Shown: piece by piece, positions 40,857 through 50,269 of the stretch
Layout: each line of letters opens with the position of its first letter
How positions within the stretch are numbered: the first letter of the stretch is position 1
From: CAVZAB01 sp963773155
GTDB taxonomy: Bacteria > Pseudomonadota > Alphaproteobacteria > Rhizobiales > Beijerinckiaceae
NCBI GenBank assembly: GCA_963773155.1
Contig: CAVZAB010000009.1
Coordinates: forward strand, 124,001 to 188,000
Reading direction: 5' to 3'
Length of the DNA: 64,000 nucleotides
Translations under genes and position numbers: made by a program
The notes under the pieces: model-generated
Seen by the model: the letters and a program-made list of their open reading frames with translations, nothing else
Database searches by the model: none
Told to the model about the DNA's origin: nothing

Positions 40857-41585
40857 TTGCGCGATCCGAATTTTCACACCTTCTTTGCCAGCGATGGTTC
40901 GCCACCGGTCGAATGGGTCGTCATTCCCGGCCTGCTCGGCTATGAGGCGACCGTCACGGCTATGCAGAATCGGGCCCGGGCGATTGCCGAGGGCCGGGCG
41001 GCCGAACAAGTCTGGCTCCTTCAGCATCCGCCCCTCTATACGGCTGGGACCAGCGCCAAGCCCGCCGACCTGCTCGAACCACGCTTTCCGGTCCATCAAA
41101 GCGGACGCGGCGGACAGTTCACCTACCACGGGCCCGGTCAACGGATCGCCTATCTGATGCTCGATCTGCGGCGAAGGCGGCCGGATGTGCGCGCCTTTGT
41201 CGTTGCCATCGAGGATTGGATCATCGCATCGCTCGAGGCTTTTGGAATCAAGGGCGAGCGGCGCGCTGAACGGGTCGGCGTCTGGGTCGTGCGCGACGCC
41301 GGGCGTGAAGACAAGATAGCCGCACTTGGCATCCGGCTCAGCCGTTGGGTCAGCCTGCACGGCATCGCACTCAACGTCGACCCGCGGCTCGAGGATTTCG
41401 CCGGCATCAGGCCTTGCGGCATCGACGCAACAAATTTCGGCGTCACCAGCCTCCGCGACCTCGGCGTTGGCGCCAGCATGATCGATGTCGACCGCGTGCT
41501 CAGGCGGACCTTCGAACCGATTTTCGGGCCAACGGCGCTGGCGCATTGCGAGCTTTCGGCTAGCCTCGCCCGTCCGGAGCAATGA
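40857..41585 (+). CDS. lipB: Octanoyltransferase
   Basis: LipB transfers octanoate from acyl carrier protein to the lipoyl domains of 2-oxo acid dehydrogenases and GcvH. The 242-residue product has the signature GRGGQFTYHGPGQ, the catalytic lysine segment KIAALGIRLSRWVSLHG and the catalytic Cys in GIRPCGIDATNFGV. The TTG at 40857 after agggagatt gives the usual start; no ATG fits upstream. The stop lies 26 bp inside the convergent acylphosphatase gene. Confidence 0.95.
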   Translation: MRDPNFHTFFASDGSPPVEWVVIPGLLGYEATVTAMQNRARAIAEGRAAEQVWLLQHPPLYTAGTSAKPADLLEPRFPVHQSGRGGQFTYHGPGQRIAYLMLDLRRRRPDVRAFVVAIEDWIIASLEAFGIKGERRAERVGVWVVRDAGREDKIAALGIRLSRWVSLHGIALNVDPRLEDFAGIRPCGIDATNFGVTSLRDLGVGASMIDVDRVLRRTFEPIFGPTALAHCELSASLARPEQ

Positions 41586-41862
41586 TGAAGCCGACCAGGT
41601 CTCCCGCCACATCCGCGCCAGCCGGTTGGCGCGTGACCTGGCTGACTCTCGCCAGTGGCGGCCCAGTCCGGCAGGCTTCGATGAACGCGTCGATCCGCGC
41701 CGGCGGCCCGGCAACCAACGCCTCGACCGCGCCAGACCCGATATTGCGCACCCAGCCACGCAGTCCGAACGCCACCGCCCGGCGCGCTGCGAACGCCCGA
41801 AAGCCGACGCCTTGCACCTCGCCCTCGATCCGCAGAAGGACCACGCTCTCGGCGAAAGTCAT
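41560..41862 (-). CDS. acyP: Acylphosphatase
   Basis: It hydrolyses carboxyl-phosphate bonds such as acetyl phosphate. The 100-residue product has the signature VLLRIEGEVQGVGFRAF with the catalytic Arg and the conserved GWVRNIGSGAVEALV (Asn), at the low end of normal length. The ATG at 41862 overlaps the stop of the upstream gene as ATGA. The gene ends in TAG (41560-41562), 26 bp inside the convergent lipB. Confidence 0.88.
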   Translation of the reverse strand: MTFAESVVLLRIEGEVQGVGFRAFAARRAVAFGLRGWVRNIGSGAVEALVAGPPARIDAFIEACRTGPPLARVSQVTRQPAGADVAGDLVGFIIAPDGRG

Positions 41863-42323
41863 CCGCGTGTTCCCGCGCGCCGCGCCGGCCCCGACCCAGA
41901 CCGCCCCGGCAGCAGCCGCGCCAGAACCGCGACATAAGAGGCCGGCAATTGCGCCGCCGTCGCCGCGGCGACGATCGCCTCCAAATACCCTGGCCGCGGC
42001 AGGCCGGCCACCGCAGCTACGCCGACATAGACCAACGCGCACCGCGCGCCCGCCGCGAACAAAACCGGCTGAACCACTTTGATATAGAGGCCGCCCGCGA
42101 CATTTTCGTAGCGATCGAGCGCCCCGACGTCGCGACTGGCAAGGTCCCATAACAGCCCGTAGACATTGCTCGAAGGATCGCGACCGACTGTGGCATAGCC
42201 TTGCGCCATGATGAAGAAGCGATGGCGCATCAGTCGGGCCGGTCCGAGCACGCGCGACGACGGGCATCGCCGCCGCATGGCGGCCTCGTCCATGTTCGAG
42301 CCATAGGCAAAATATAGAGGCAA
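41859..42323 (-). CDS. Gamma-glutamylcyclotransferase-like protein
   Basis: GGCT-fold proteins release 5-oxoproline from gamma-glutamyl compounds. The 154-residue product starts PLYFAYGSNMDEAAMRRRCP (YGSN motif), has YGLLWDLASRDVGALDRYE with the catalytic Glu-bearing DRYE, then LYIKVVQPV. The TTG at 42323 was inferred because the family begins a few residues before FAYGSN. It starts 9 bp after the propionyl-CoA carboxylase alpha stop and overlaps the acylphosphatase start by ATGA, so the three are one operon. Confidence 0.87.
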   Translation of the reverse strand: MPLYFAYGSNMDEAAMRRRCPSSRVLGPARLMRHRFFIMAQGYATVGRDPSSNVYGLLWDLASRDVGALDRYENVAGGLYIKVVQPVLFAAGARCALVYVGVAAVAGLPRPGYLEAIVAAATAAQLPASYVAVLARLLPGRSGSGPARRAGTRG

Positions 42324-42334
42324 GTTGGCCGAGC

Positions 42335-44342
42335 TCAGGCAAATTCGAGAATCACGGCGTCGACCGCCAGACTCTCGCCGACTTTTGCCCTGATCCGCCG
42401 GATTGTTGCGTCGCGCTCGGCGCGCAGGACATTCTCCATCTTCATCGCCTCGACCACGCACAAGGTTTCGCCTGTCTTCACCTCTTGTCCCTCCGCCACT
42501 TGGATAGCCTTGACCAGGCCCGGCATCGGGCACAGCAGGAACTTCGATGTGTCATTCGCCTTCTTCTCCGGCATCAACGCAGCCAATTGGGCTTCCCGCT
42601 CGGTGAAGACGCGCAGTGCCGCACTGCAGCCGGCGTGCGAAAGCACAAAGCCATTGAGAATTGGGCGGATCTGAACACTCGACCGCGCGTCCGTCGAAGC
42701 TGCCCGACCACAGTTTGCCGCCCGGCACCCAATCGCTGCGCAGAACATGACGGGCGCCGGCGGTGCCCAATTGAACCTCGAGTCCGCCCTCGACCGGGTC
42801 GACGACCACATCGATCGCATGCCCGGCCATGAGCACGACCCGCGAGCGTTGCAGGGCACCGCGCGTCTTGTGGCGCATCTGTCCGGAAATCTGCCGGCGG
42901 CGCCGGTTGAGCAGGTGATCCATTGCCGCAGCAACCGCCGCAAAGACTTCGACGACCCCCTCGCCGGGCGCCTGAAGATGGAAGCCTTCGCCAAATTCCT
43001 CGGCGATGAAGCCGGTCGACAAGCGGCCGGCGCGCCAACGTTGGTGACGCATCAGCGCCGCCAAAAATGGAATATTGTGCCTGATCCCCTCGATGACATA
43101 GCGGTCGAGCGCCTCGGCCTGGGCCGCAATGGCGCCGGCGCGGTCGGGCGCATGGGTCACCAGCTTGGCGATCATCGGATCGTAATGGATCGAAATCTCG
43201 CCGCCTTCGACGACGCCGGTGTCGTTGCGCAGGGTGACGGCGCCGCGTTGGCCCTCCTCGGGCGGCCGATAGGTGACCAGCCGTCCGGTCGAGGGCAGGA
43301 AATTGCGGGTCGGGTCTTCCGCATAGATGCGCGATTCGACTGCCCAGCCCCGTAATTCAACGGCATCCTGCGTCAATCGGAGCTTTTCACCAGCGGCAAT
43401 CCGGATCATTTGCTCGACAAGATCGATGCCGGTGATCAGTTCGGTGACCGGATGCTCGACCTGCAGGCGCGTATTCATTTCCAGAAAAAAGAAGCTGCGG
43501 TCCTGGCCGGCAACAAATTCCACAGTGCCGGCCGAATCGTAGCCGACCGCTCTTGCAAGCGCGACCGCTTGCTCGCCCATCGAGCGGCGGGTCGCGGGAT
43601 CGAGCAGCGGCGAGGGCGCCTCCTCGATGACCTTCTGGTTGCGACGCTGGATCGAGCATTCGCGCTCGCCGAGATGGATCACGTTGCCGTGCCTATCGCC
43701 AAGCACCTGGATTTCGATATGGCGCGGATTGACGATGTATTTCTCGATGAACACGCGGTCGTCACCGAAGGAAGCGCGCGCTTCCGAGGTCGACCGGGCA
43801 AAGCCCTCGGCGACCTCGGTCCTGCCATGCGCGACCCGCATGCCCTTGCCGCCGCCCCCGGCCGAGGCCTTGATCATGACGGGATAGCCGATCGACTCGG
43901 CGATTTCGACTGCATGCGCGGCGTCGCGCACGACGCCGAGATAGCCCGGCACCGTCGAAACATGGGCCGCCTCGGCGAATTTTTTCGATTCGATTTTGTC
44001 GCCCATCGCGGCAATCGCCTTGGCGTTCGGCCCGATGAAGACGGTGCCGCGAGACGTCAACGCCTCGGCAAAGGCGGCCCGCTCCGACAAGAATCCGTAG
44101 CCCGGATGGACGGCCTCGGCCCCGCTCGCCGTACATGCCGCCAGGATTCGCTCGATCGAAAGATAGGATTGCGCGGCTTCAGGCGGGCCGAGCCGGAACG
44201 CCTCGTCGGCCTGTTCGACATGCAGGGCATCCTTATCGGCGTCCGAATAGACGGCAACGGTGGCAATCCCCATTTTCCGCGCGGTCTTGATAATGCGGCA
44301 GGCAATCTCGCCGCGATTGGCGATAAGGATTTTCTTAAACAT
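42335..44342 (-). CDS. pccA: Propionyl-CoA carboxylase alpha (biotin) subunit, frame broken near 42680
   Basis: With PccB it forms (S)-methylmalonyl-CoA from propionyl-CoA. From ATG 44342 the biotin carboxylase (MFKKILIANRGEIACRI, GGGGKGMRV) and BT domain run in one frame to VPGGKLWSGSFDGRAV. At about 42680 the frame is lost, and the biotinyl domain continues in another frame: SVQIRPILNGF, PMPGLVKAIQVAEG and VVEAMKMENVLRAERD, ending LEFA. Total 669 codons plus one base; a single inserted base explains it. The gene is followed by GGCT and acylphosphatase. Confidence 0.92.
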
Positions 44343-44462
44343 TGGGGCCCCGAACCAACCGGCGGGCCGGATCAGGTTCGCCAGGCCGGCTGCAACTTGC
44401 CTTTTAGGCGAGGCCTCGGCCGGCGTCCACAGGACAAAGGATCAAGAGCGTTCGGGCCGGCC

Positions 44463-44930
44463 TCAGGCCGCCGTTTCGAGCGCCTCGTCCGGCTGCTGGT
44501 CTGCGCCCTGCCACAGGCCGCGCGCCGCCCGGCCGCGAACCGCGGCAACAAACCAGGCCGGCACTCGTTCGGCCTCGGCCAACACGTTGACCAGAACGGC
44601 CAATGCGCCGAGCGTGCCCGTCGCCTCAGCCTGGCCGAGCAGCCAATGGGCCTGTTCGGCCTCGAGAATCCCGGTCGGCCGCCGCTGCCAAACCACATAA
44701 TCGGTAAGGGTCTCGACGAAGAAGGCAATCCACCCCGAACATTTCGGTACCGCCGAACCCTCGAAGGCGAACAGCGCCTCAGCTTCCACCAGGCTCAGGC
44801 AATGGTCGCCGGAGACGACCCGGCGGAGCGCCGCGAGATCCCGGTGGTCAAGGCAGTCGCGGGCCAGAAGCGCCGCAAAAGCCGGGCTCTTTCGGCCGTC
44901 TATTTCGGCGGTTTGCGAGAATATCGTCAT
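44463..44930 (-). CDS. Conserved hypothetical protein
   Basis: Unrecognised; no named domain. The 155-residue product from ATG 44930 (alternative ATG at 44942) begins MTIFSQTAEIDGRKSPAFAA and has the notable blocks ARDCLDHRDLAALRRVV, EAEALFAFEG, GWIAFFVETLTDYVVWQRRPTG and LGALAVLVNVLAEAERVPAWF. It is acidic-helical, without signal or membrane segment. The text looks like a conserved alphaproteobacterial family, as codon bias and internal regularity are good. It stands 120 bp upstream of the propionyl-CoA carboxylase alpha start, same strand. Confidence 0.7.
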   Translation of the reverse strand: MTIFSQTAEIDGRKSPAFAALLARDCLDHRDLAALRRVVSGDHCLSLVEAEALFAFEGSAVPKCSGWIAFFVETLTDYVVWQRRPTGILEAEQAHWLLGQAEATGTLGALAVLVNVLAEAERVPAWFVAAVRGRAARGLWQGADQQPDEALETAA

Positions 44931-45145
44931 GCTTTTCCCCATCCTTGCCGCGAACCGGTTGGTCGCCGGTCTCATTCGACGGGGCCGAGCTTGCCGGTAC
45001 AGCCCTTGCAAACAGGTGAAGACAAGGCCCAGGCTTGTGGCACGGTTAAGCCGCCGCAAAGGAGCTTGGTTGCCGGGACGTGAATCGCCGGCTGGCCTGG
45101 CGCCGGCGGTTCGTCTAGCATCGCCGTCACTTCAGCAGGAGCCCG

Positions 45146-46153
45146 ATGACTGGTAAATTCTTCAACGACAGCGTCCGCTATGACGAGGGTTTCGATCCGC
45201 GCTATGCGCCGCGCTATGCCGAGATTGCCACTTTCATGCGCTCGCCCTATCGGCCGGATCTGCGCGACGTCGATATCGGAATCGCTGGTGTGCCCTATGA
45301 CGGCGGTGCCACCAACCGCGCCGGGGCCCGGCACGGGCCTCGCGAGGTGCGCAACCAATCCTCGTTGATCCGCTCGACCCACCACGTCACGCGGATCAAT
45401 CCCTTCGAATTGACCCGCATCGCCGATGTCGGCGATGTGCGCTTCAATTCGCTGTTCGACAATGCCACGGCCGAAGCGGATATCCGCAATTTCTTCACGC
45501 GCCTATTCGACGGCAAAGTCACCCCGCTTTCGGTCGGCGGTGATCATTCGATCACCTACCCGATCCTGCAGGCGCTCGCCGCCCGTGGGCCGATCGGCCT
45601 CGTCCACATCGACGCCCATACCGACACGCTCGGGCCGATCCAGGGTACGCGATTCCACCACGGCTCGCCGTTCCGCAATGCCATCGAGGATGGCCTTCTC
45701 GATCCGGCGCACATGATTCAGATCGGCATTCGCGGCGCCCACAATGCGTCGGAGGCCTGGGATTTCTGCGCCGCCCACAAGATCCGCATCATATTCATCG
45801 AGGAATTCGACGCGATCGGTGCCGGCAGGGCCGCTGCGCTGGCCTGCGAAATCGCCGGAGACGGTCCGGTCTATGTCAGCTTCGACATCGACGCCCTCGA
45901 CCCTTCATTTGCGCCGGCAACCGGCACCCCGGAGGCCGGCGGCCTGACGATGCGCGAGGCCCAGGCCCTGCTGCGCGGCCTGCGCGGCCTTGACATTATC
46001 GGTGCCGACGTCGTCGAAGTCGCCCCGCCGCTTGATCCTGGCGCGACGACCGCGCTTTGTGGTGCGACCATACTCTACGAGCTGCTCTGCCTCCTGGCCG
46101 AGGCCAGAGTGCGGCGCGCCAACCGGCAAGCAACGGAGAACCGGCATGGATGA
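45146..46153 (+). CDS. speB: Agmatinase/ureohydrolase family protein
   Basis: It hydrolyses a guanidino substrate such as agmatine to putrescine and urea. The 335-residue product has the three Mn-binding motifs of the arginase superfamily: VGGDHSITYP, HIDAHTDT and SFDIDALDPSFAP, followed by TGTPEAGG. Agmatine specificity is a family-level guess; guanidinobutyrase and similar enzymes share these motifs. The start at ATG 45146 follows caggagcccg. Its end overlaps the dipeptidase start by 8 bp. Confidence 0.88.
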   Translation: MTGKFFNDSVRYDEGFDPRYAPRYAEIATFMRSPYRPDLRDVDIGIAGVPYDGGATNRAGARHGPREVRNQSSLIRSTHHVTRINPFELTRIADVGDVRFNSLFDNATAEADIRNFFTRLFDGKVTPLSVGGDHSITYPILQALAARGPIGLVHIDAHTDTLGPIQGTRFHHGSPFRNAIEDGLLDPAHMIQIGIRGAHNASEAWDFCAAHKIRIIFIEEFDAIGAGRAAALACEIAGDGPVYVSFDIDALDPSFAPATGTPEAGGLTMREAQALLRGLRGLDIIGADVVEVAPPLDPGATTALCGATILYELLCLLAEARVRRANRQATENRHG

Positions 46154-47288
46154 AGGGATCAGGCGATCTTCGAGGGCTGCCCTTGCCCGCGCCGAGGCGC
46201 TGCTGGACAGCGTGCCGCTGGTCGACGGCCACAACGACCTGCCCTATCTGATCCGGGTCGACCCGAATGCGCGCGGCAATGTTGGCGCCTATGGGCTCGC
46301 CACGCGCCGGCCGACCGGGGACACTGATATTCCGCGCCTGCGCCAGGGTCGGGTGTCGGCGCAGATTTGGGCGGCCTACGTGCCGCCCGACGAGCCGCAG
46401 CCGGCGAGCTACGCTCTGCAGCAAATTGGACTTGTCCAGGCGATGCTGCGTCTCCATTCCGACGTCTTCCTCGAGGCCCTGCGCGAGGCCGACATCGGCA
46501 AGGCGAAGCGGCAGGGCCGGATCGCCGGCTTCATCGCCATTGAAAATGGCGCTGCTATCGAGAACCGGATCGACACACTGCAGGCCTTCCACCGCCTCGG
46601 CGTGCGGTTAATGACCCTCTGTCACAACCACACCACCGATTGGTGCGACAGCGCGACAGACGCGCCGCGGCACAATGGTCTCAGCGAATTCGGCCGGCGC
46701 GTCATTGCCGAAATGAACCGGCTCGGCATGCTGATCGACCTCGCCCATGTCAGCGACGCGGTCATGCATCAGGTGCTCGACGGCAGCCGCGCACCCGTCG
46801 TCTGGTCGCATTCCAACGCTCGCGCCCTATGCGACCATCCGCGCAATGTCCCCGACGACGTACTGGCCCGGGTCGCCGACAACGGCGGTATCGTCATGGC
46901 GAATTTCGTGCCCGACTTCATCAGCCAAAGATCGCGCGACTGGACCCGCTCGCTGAAAGACCAATATGGCAAGACCCGCGCGGGCCTCGATCTGGATTCC
47001 GCGCTCAGCCGGCGCGAGCGCGAGGCCGGCCACTGGCCACGCGGCACCCTTGGCGAATTCTGCAACCATCTCGATTATCTCGCCGGCAAGGTCGGATACG
47101 ACCATATCGGCATCGGCTCCGACTTCTTTGGCGGGCCGCAGGGCGAGGGTCTTGAGGATGTCAGCTGTTTTCCTAACATTTTCGCCGAGCTGATCCGCCG
47201 CGGCTGGTCGGAGGCGAACATCAAACGCTTGGCGAGCGGCAATTTCCGTCGCGTCTACAAGGCGGTCGAGCGCGCCGCTGTGCCTTGA
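46146..47288 (+). CDS. Membrane dipeptidase (peptidase M19)
   Basis: It hydrolyses dipeptides or acts as a renal-dipeptidase-like hydrolase with a binuclear zinc site. The 380-residue product has the metal ligands in VDGHNDLP, the bridging Glu in FIAIENGA, CHNHTTDWCDSATD, LIDLAHVSDAVM (His), VVWSHSNARAL (His) and IGIGSDFFGG (Asp). No signal peptide is visible, so it probably works in the cytosol. ATG 46146 is used because it overlaps the agmatinase stop and the family N-terminus follows soon after. Confidence 0.9.
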   Translation: MDEGIRRSSRAALARAEALLDSVPLVDGHNDLPYLIRVDPNARGNVGAYGLATRRPTGDTDIPRLRQGRVSAQIWAAYVPPDEPQPASYALQQIGLVQAMLRLHSDVFLEALREADIGKAKRQGRIAGFIAIENGAAIENRIDTLQAFHRLGVRLMTLCHNHTTDWCDSATDAPRHNGLSEFGRRVIAEMNRLGMLIDLAHVSDAVMHQVLDGSRAPVVWSHSNARALCDHPRNVPDDVLARVADNGGIVMANFVPDFISQRSRDWTRSLKDQYGKTRAGLDLDSALSRREREAGHWPRGTLGEFCNHLDYLAGKVGYDHIGIGSDFFGGPQGEGLEDVSCFPNIFAELIRRGWSEANIKRLASGNFRRVYKAVERAAVP

Positions 47289-47395
47289 GGACCGCCATTT
47301 TCGGGAGCGTGGAAGTTAGGGATGCCTCCCCGCAGGCGATTTGCGCCGATCGCACATGGGATCAGCCTTGTTGCTGAGACGGATCCGGGCCGCGA

Positions 47396-48928
47396 TTAGA
47401 GCGGGATATTGTCATGCTTTTTCCAGGGATTTTCGAGCGTCTTGTTGCGCAGCAAGGCAAGCGACCAGGCCACCCGGCGGCGCGTCGAATGCGGCATGAT
47501 GACTTCGTCGATGAAACCTTTTTCGGCGGCGATGAATGGCGACAGGAACCGGTCCTCATAGGCCTTGGTCCGTTCGGCGATCTTATCGGCATCGCTGAGA
47601 TCGCTGCGAAAAATAATCTCGACGGCACCCTTCGCCCCCATCACCGCAATCTGTGCCGTCGGCCAGGCAAGATTGATGTCGCCGCGCAAATGTTTCGAGG
47701 CCATGACATCATAGGCGCCGCCAAATGCCTTGCGGGTGATGATCGTCACTTTCGGAACCGTCGCCTCGGCATAGGCAAACAGCAGCTTGGCGCCATGCTT
47801 GATCAGCCCGCCATATTCCTGCGCCGTCCCCGGCAGGAATCCCGGCACATCGACAAAGGTAACGAGTGGGATGCTGAAGCAATCGCAAAAACGCACGAAA
47901 CGCGCCGCCTTGCGTGAGGCATCCGAATCGAGAACGCCCGCAAGTACCATCGGCTGGTTGGCTATGAAGCCGGCCGTCCGGCCCTCGATCCGGCCGAACC
48001 CGGTGACGATGTTTTTGGCGTGCATCTCCTGCACTTCGAAGAAATCGCCTTCGTCGACCGTCTTGAGGATCAGTTCCTTGATGTCATAGGGGGTATTGGC
48101 ATTGTCGGGCACCAAAGTATCGAGCGACATGTCGATCCGTTCGCCATCGTCGAAGGACGGCCATTCCGGCACCTCCTCGCGGTTGGAACCGGGCAGGAAA
48201 TCGATCAGGCGGCGCATTTGCAGGAGGGCCTCGACATCATTGTCATAGGCGCGGTCGGCGATCGACGAGCGGGTCGTATGGATCGAGGCGCCGCCGAGTT
48301 CCTCGGCCGAGACAGTTTCGTTGGTTACCGTCTTGACCACGTCGGGGCCAGTGACGAACATGTAGCTGGTATCGCGGACCATGAAGATGAAATCGGTCAT
48401 CGCTGGCGAATAAACGTCGCCGCCAGCGCATGGTCCCATGATCAGCGAAATCTGCGGAATTACCCCGGACGCCAGCACGTTTCGTTGGAACACTTCGCCA
48501 TAGCCGCCAAGGGCGGCGACGCCCTCTTGAATGCGGGCACCGCCGGCATCGAACAGGCCGATGATCGGCGCCCGGTTCTTAATCGCCATGTCCTGGATCT
48601 TGCAGATTTTCTGGGCATGGGCTTCCGACAGCGAGCCGCCGAAAACAGTAAAATCCTTGGCAAAGACGAAGACCGTTCGCCCGTTGACCGTGCCCCAGCC
48701 GGTCACCACGCCATCACCGGGTATCTTGGTTTTTTCCATGCCGAAATCCGTGCAGGTGTGCTGCACGAACATATCGAATTCCTCGAACGAGCCGTGATCC
48801 ATCAGAAGGTCGATACGCTCGCGGGCGGTGAGCTTGCCGCGCCCGTGCTGGGCATCGATACGCGCCTGGCCGCCGCCCAGCCGGGCTTCCTCCCGGCGGG
48901 CGCTGAGCCGTTCCAGAATGTGCTTCAT
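47396..48928 (-). CDS. pccB: Propionyl-CoA carboxylase beta subunit
   Basis: This carboxyltransferase subunit works with PccA on propionyl-CoA. The 510-residue product has the PccB landmarks GKLTARERIDLLMDHGSFEEF, FGGSLSEAHAQKICKIQD, GAATEGAxAL-like text in VGPCAGG-equivalent IMGPCAGGDVYSPAM and FVTGPDVVKTVT, with PGFLPGTAQEYGGLIKHG near residue 400. It begins at ATG 48928 (MKHILERL), the family's start. It is 3 kb from PccA, beyond the agmatinase-like gene and dipeptidase, on the same strand. Confidence 0.94.
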   Translation of the reverse strand: MKHILERLSARREEARLGGGQARIDAQHGRGKLTARERIDLLMDHGSFEEFDMFVQHTCTDFGMEKTKIPGDGVVTGWGTVNGRTVFVFAKDFTVFGGSLSEAHAQKICKIQDMAIKNRAPIIGLFDAGGARIQEGVAALGGYGEVFQRNVLASGVIPQISLIMGPCAGGDVYSPAMTDFIFMVRDTSYMFVTGPDVVKTVTNETVSAEELGGASIHTTRSSIADRAYDNDVEALLQMRRLIDFLPGSNREEVPEWPSFDDGERIDMSLDTLVPDNANTPYDIKELILKTVDEGDFFEVQEMHAKNIVTGFGRIEGRTAGFIANQPMVLAGVLDSDASRKAARFVRFCDCFSIPLVTFVDVPGFLPGTAQEYGGLIKHGAKLLFAYAEATVPKVTIITRKAFGGAYDVMASKHLRGDINLAWPTAQIAVMGAKGAVEIIFRSDLSDADKIAERTKAYEDRFLSPFIAAEKGFIDEVIMPHSTRRRVAWSLALLRNKTLENPWKKHDNIPL

Positions 48929-48997
48929 ACTTCCCGTGTCTCCCGTTCTCGGCCGCAGGCTTATCATGTCGCCGGGGCAAGTCCATCCGACCAAGGC

Positions 48998-49744
48998 TTA
49001 GGGCGCCAGGCAGCCCAGGACCCGGCAGGCGGCCGCCATTTCGGCGAACCGGCGCCGGCGTCGCTGCGCCGCTTCGCCGTCCATACCCCATTGCCGGGCC
49101 TGGTAATCCTCGTCGACATGGGCCCGGGCCCAGGCGTCGGCCGGCGCCAGGTGGCCGCGCGCCAAAGCGAGCGCGAGCAGGATCGAACCGGTCAGCGAGG
49201 TTATCGTGGCAAGCGCCGCAAGCCCGATCGGACCATAGGCGCCAACCGCAAGTCTGACCGCCCGAAGCGCCGGCTCCGGCTGGGCGACATAGCCGATTCC
49301 GGCCGCCAGAACAAAGCGCGCCTGCAGGTTTTCCCTGGCCCAGTCGAGCACGGGATCCCAGGCTTTCGCCTGTGCCTCGGCGAGCGAGGCTGGCGTCTCC
49401 GCGCGGTAGCACAACAAATCGGATTTGGCATAACCGGCGACATCGGCCTGGACCGCGGCGAGATTGAGAGCAACGCCGTCGAGTTCGGTATTGATCAGGC
49501 GGGTAATCAGCATGCCGGGAGTATCGAGGCGTGCCGGTTGACTGTGCCATTCGGCGGCGATCAGTTCGGCCAGCGCCCGCCTCGGCACTTCGAGGCGCCG
49601 GCGCGCCGGGGTCAGAAGCGGCCGATCGTCAAGGCGCAGGCCGAAACCCGAGCCGAGCGCTTCGACGGCCACCGCAGCATAGAAGCGCGCGGGGCCAGCG
49701 GGCCCCGCGCCTGGAAGCCCCGTCCTCGCCTCAGGACCGGCCAT
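48998..49744 (-). CDS. ATP12-family F1-ATPase assembly chaperone
   Basis: ATP12 family proteins bind the alpha subunit of F1 during ATP synthase assembly. The 248-residue product has the ATP12 landmarks RFYAAVAVEALGSGFGLRLDD, EVPRRALAELIAAEWHSQ, MLITRLINTELDGV, DLLCYRAETPASLAEAQ and SLTGSILLALALARGHL. Alphaproteobacteria typically keep it near the PccB and RluA genes, as here. The start is ATG 49744 with a short extra N-terminus. Confidence 0.92.
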   Translation of the reverse strand: MAGPEARTGLPGAGPAGPARFYAAVAVEALGSGFGLRLDDRPLLTPARRRLEVPRRALAELIAAEWHSQPARLDTPGMLITRLINTELDGVALNLAAVQADVAGYAKSDLLCYRAETPASLAEAQAKAWDPVLDWARENLQARFVLAAGIGYVAQPEPALRAVRLAVGAYGPIGLAALATITSLTGSILLALALARGHLAPADAWARAHVDEDYQARQWGMDGEAAQRRRRRFAEMAAACRVLGCLAP

Positions 49745-49810
49745 GACATCGACCGCGCCGACGCCGGGGCGGCGGCCCGCAAATATTGGCGGGCCGGGCC
49801 GGGCCCGCTC

Positions 49811-50152
49811 TCAGCCCTTCTTTTCCGTAGCGCATTGCTTGACGAAATCGCGTAGCGGCTGATTGGCAAGTCCCTTGGCCCGGCCCTGCACCCGGCATTC
49901 GCGCCGCACGGCAATCCCGGCCAATTCGCGCCCATAGCAGGCTTCGGCGAATTCCTCGCCCGCCGGCCCTTCCTTGCCATGTTCCCTGGCCTCGCTGGCA
50001 CATTGATGCCGCAATTGGCGCGCCCGGAACTTCGAAATCGAAACTTTCGGCGCCGGCGCTGCTGCCGGCGCCTGGGCCGGCGCCTGGGCAAGCGCCACCC
50101 CGGGCAGCCACAGCGGGCAGAGCAAGGCGACAAAGGGGAGAATTTTCTGCAT
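49811..50152 (-). CDS. Small secreted cysteine-containing protein, PsiF-like
   Basis: The 113-residue product has a clear signal peptide (MQKILPFVALLCPLWLPGVALA), a Pro/Ala/Gln spacer and a mature part with four cysteines: RQLRHQCASEA, EACYGREL, RRECRVQG and FVKQCATEKKG. The mature half is Lys/Arg-rich, and the Cys spacing is loosely like the PsiF-repeat family (C, then KGL and C near the end). Function unknown. It lies downstream of the RluA-family gene on the same strand. Confidence 0.68.
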   Translation of the reverse strand: MQKILPFVALLCPLWLPGVALAQAPAQAPAAAPAPKVSISKFRARQLRHQCASEAREHGKEGPAGEEFAEACYGRELAGIAVRRECRVQGRAKGLANQPLRDFVKQCATEKKG

Positions 50153-50269
50153 GCGGCCTTTCCGGACTGCGAGCATATTGTCTAGCACCATTGCGATCAA
50201 CCGCCGTCCGGCACGGACCACGGCAGAGCCAACATGCCGGCGACATCCTGTACGAATGATGAACCGGCG

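Noticed and set aside
43410..45083. 557-codon plus-strand frame across pccA and the hypothetical gene
   Set aside because: Antisense shadow of pccA; no protein-like motif and no ribosome-binding site.
48020..49855. 611-codon plus-strand frame across pccB and ATP12
   Set aside because: Antisense to two well-recognised genes; it crosses their boundary without a domain structure.
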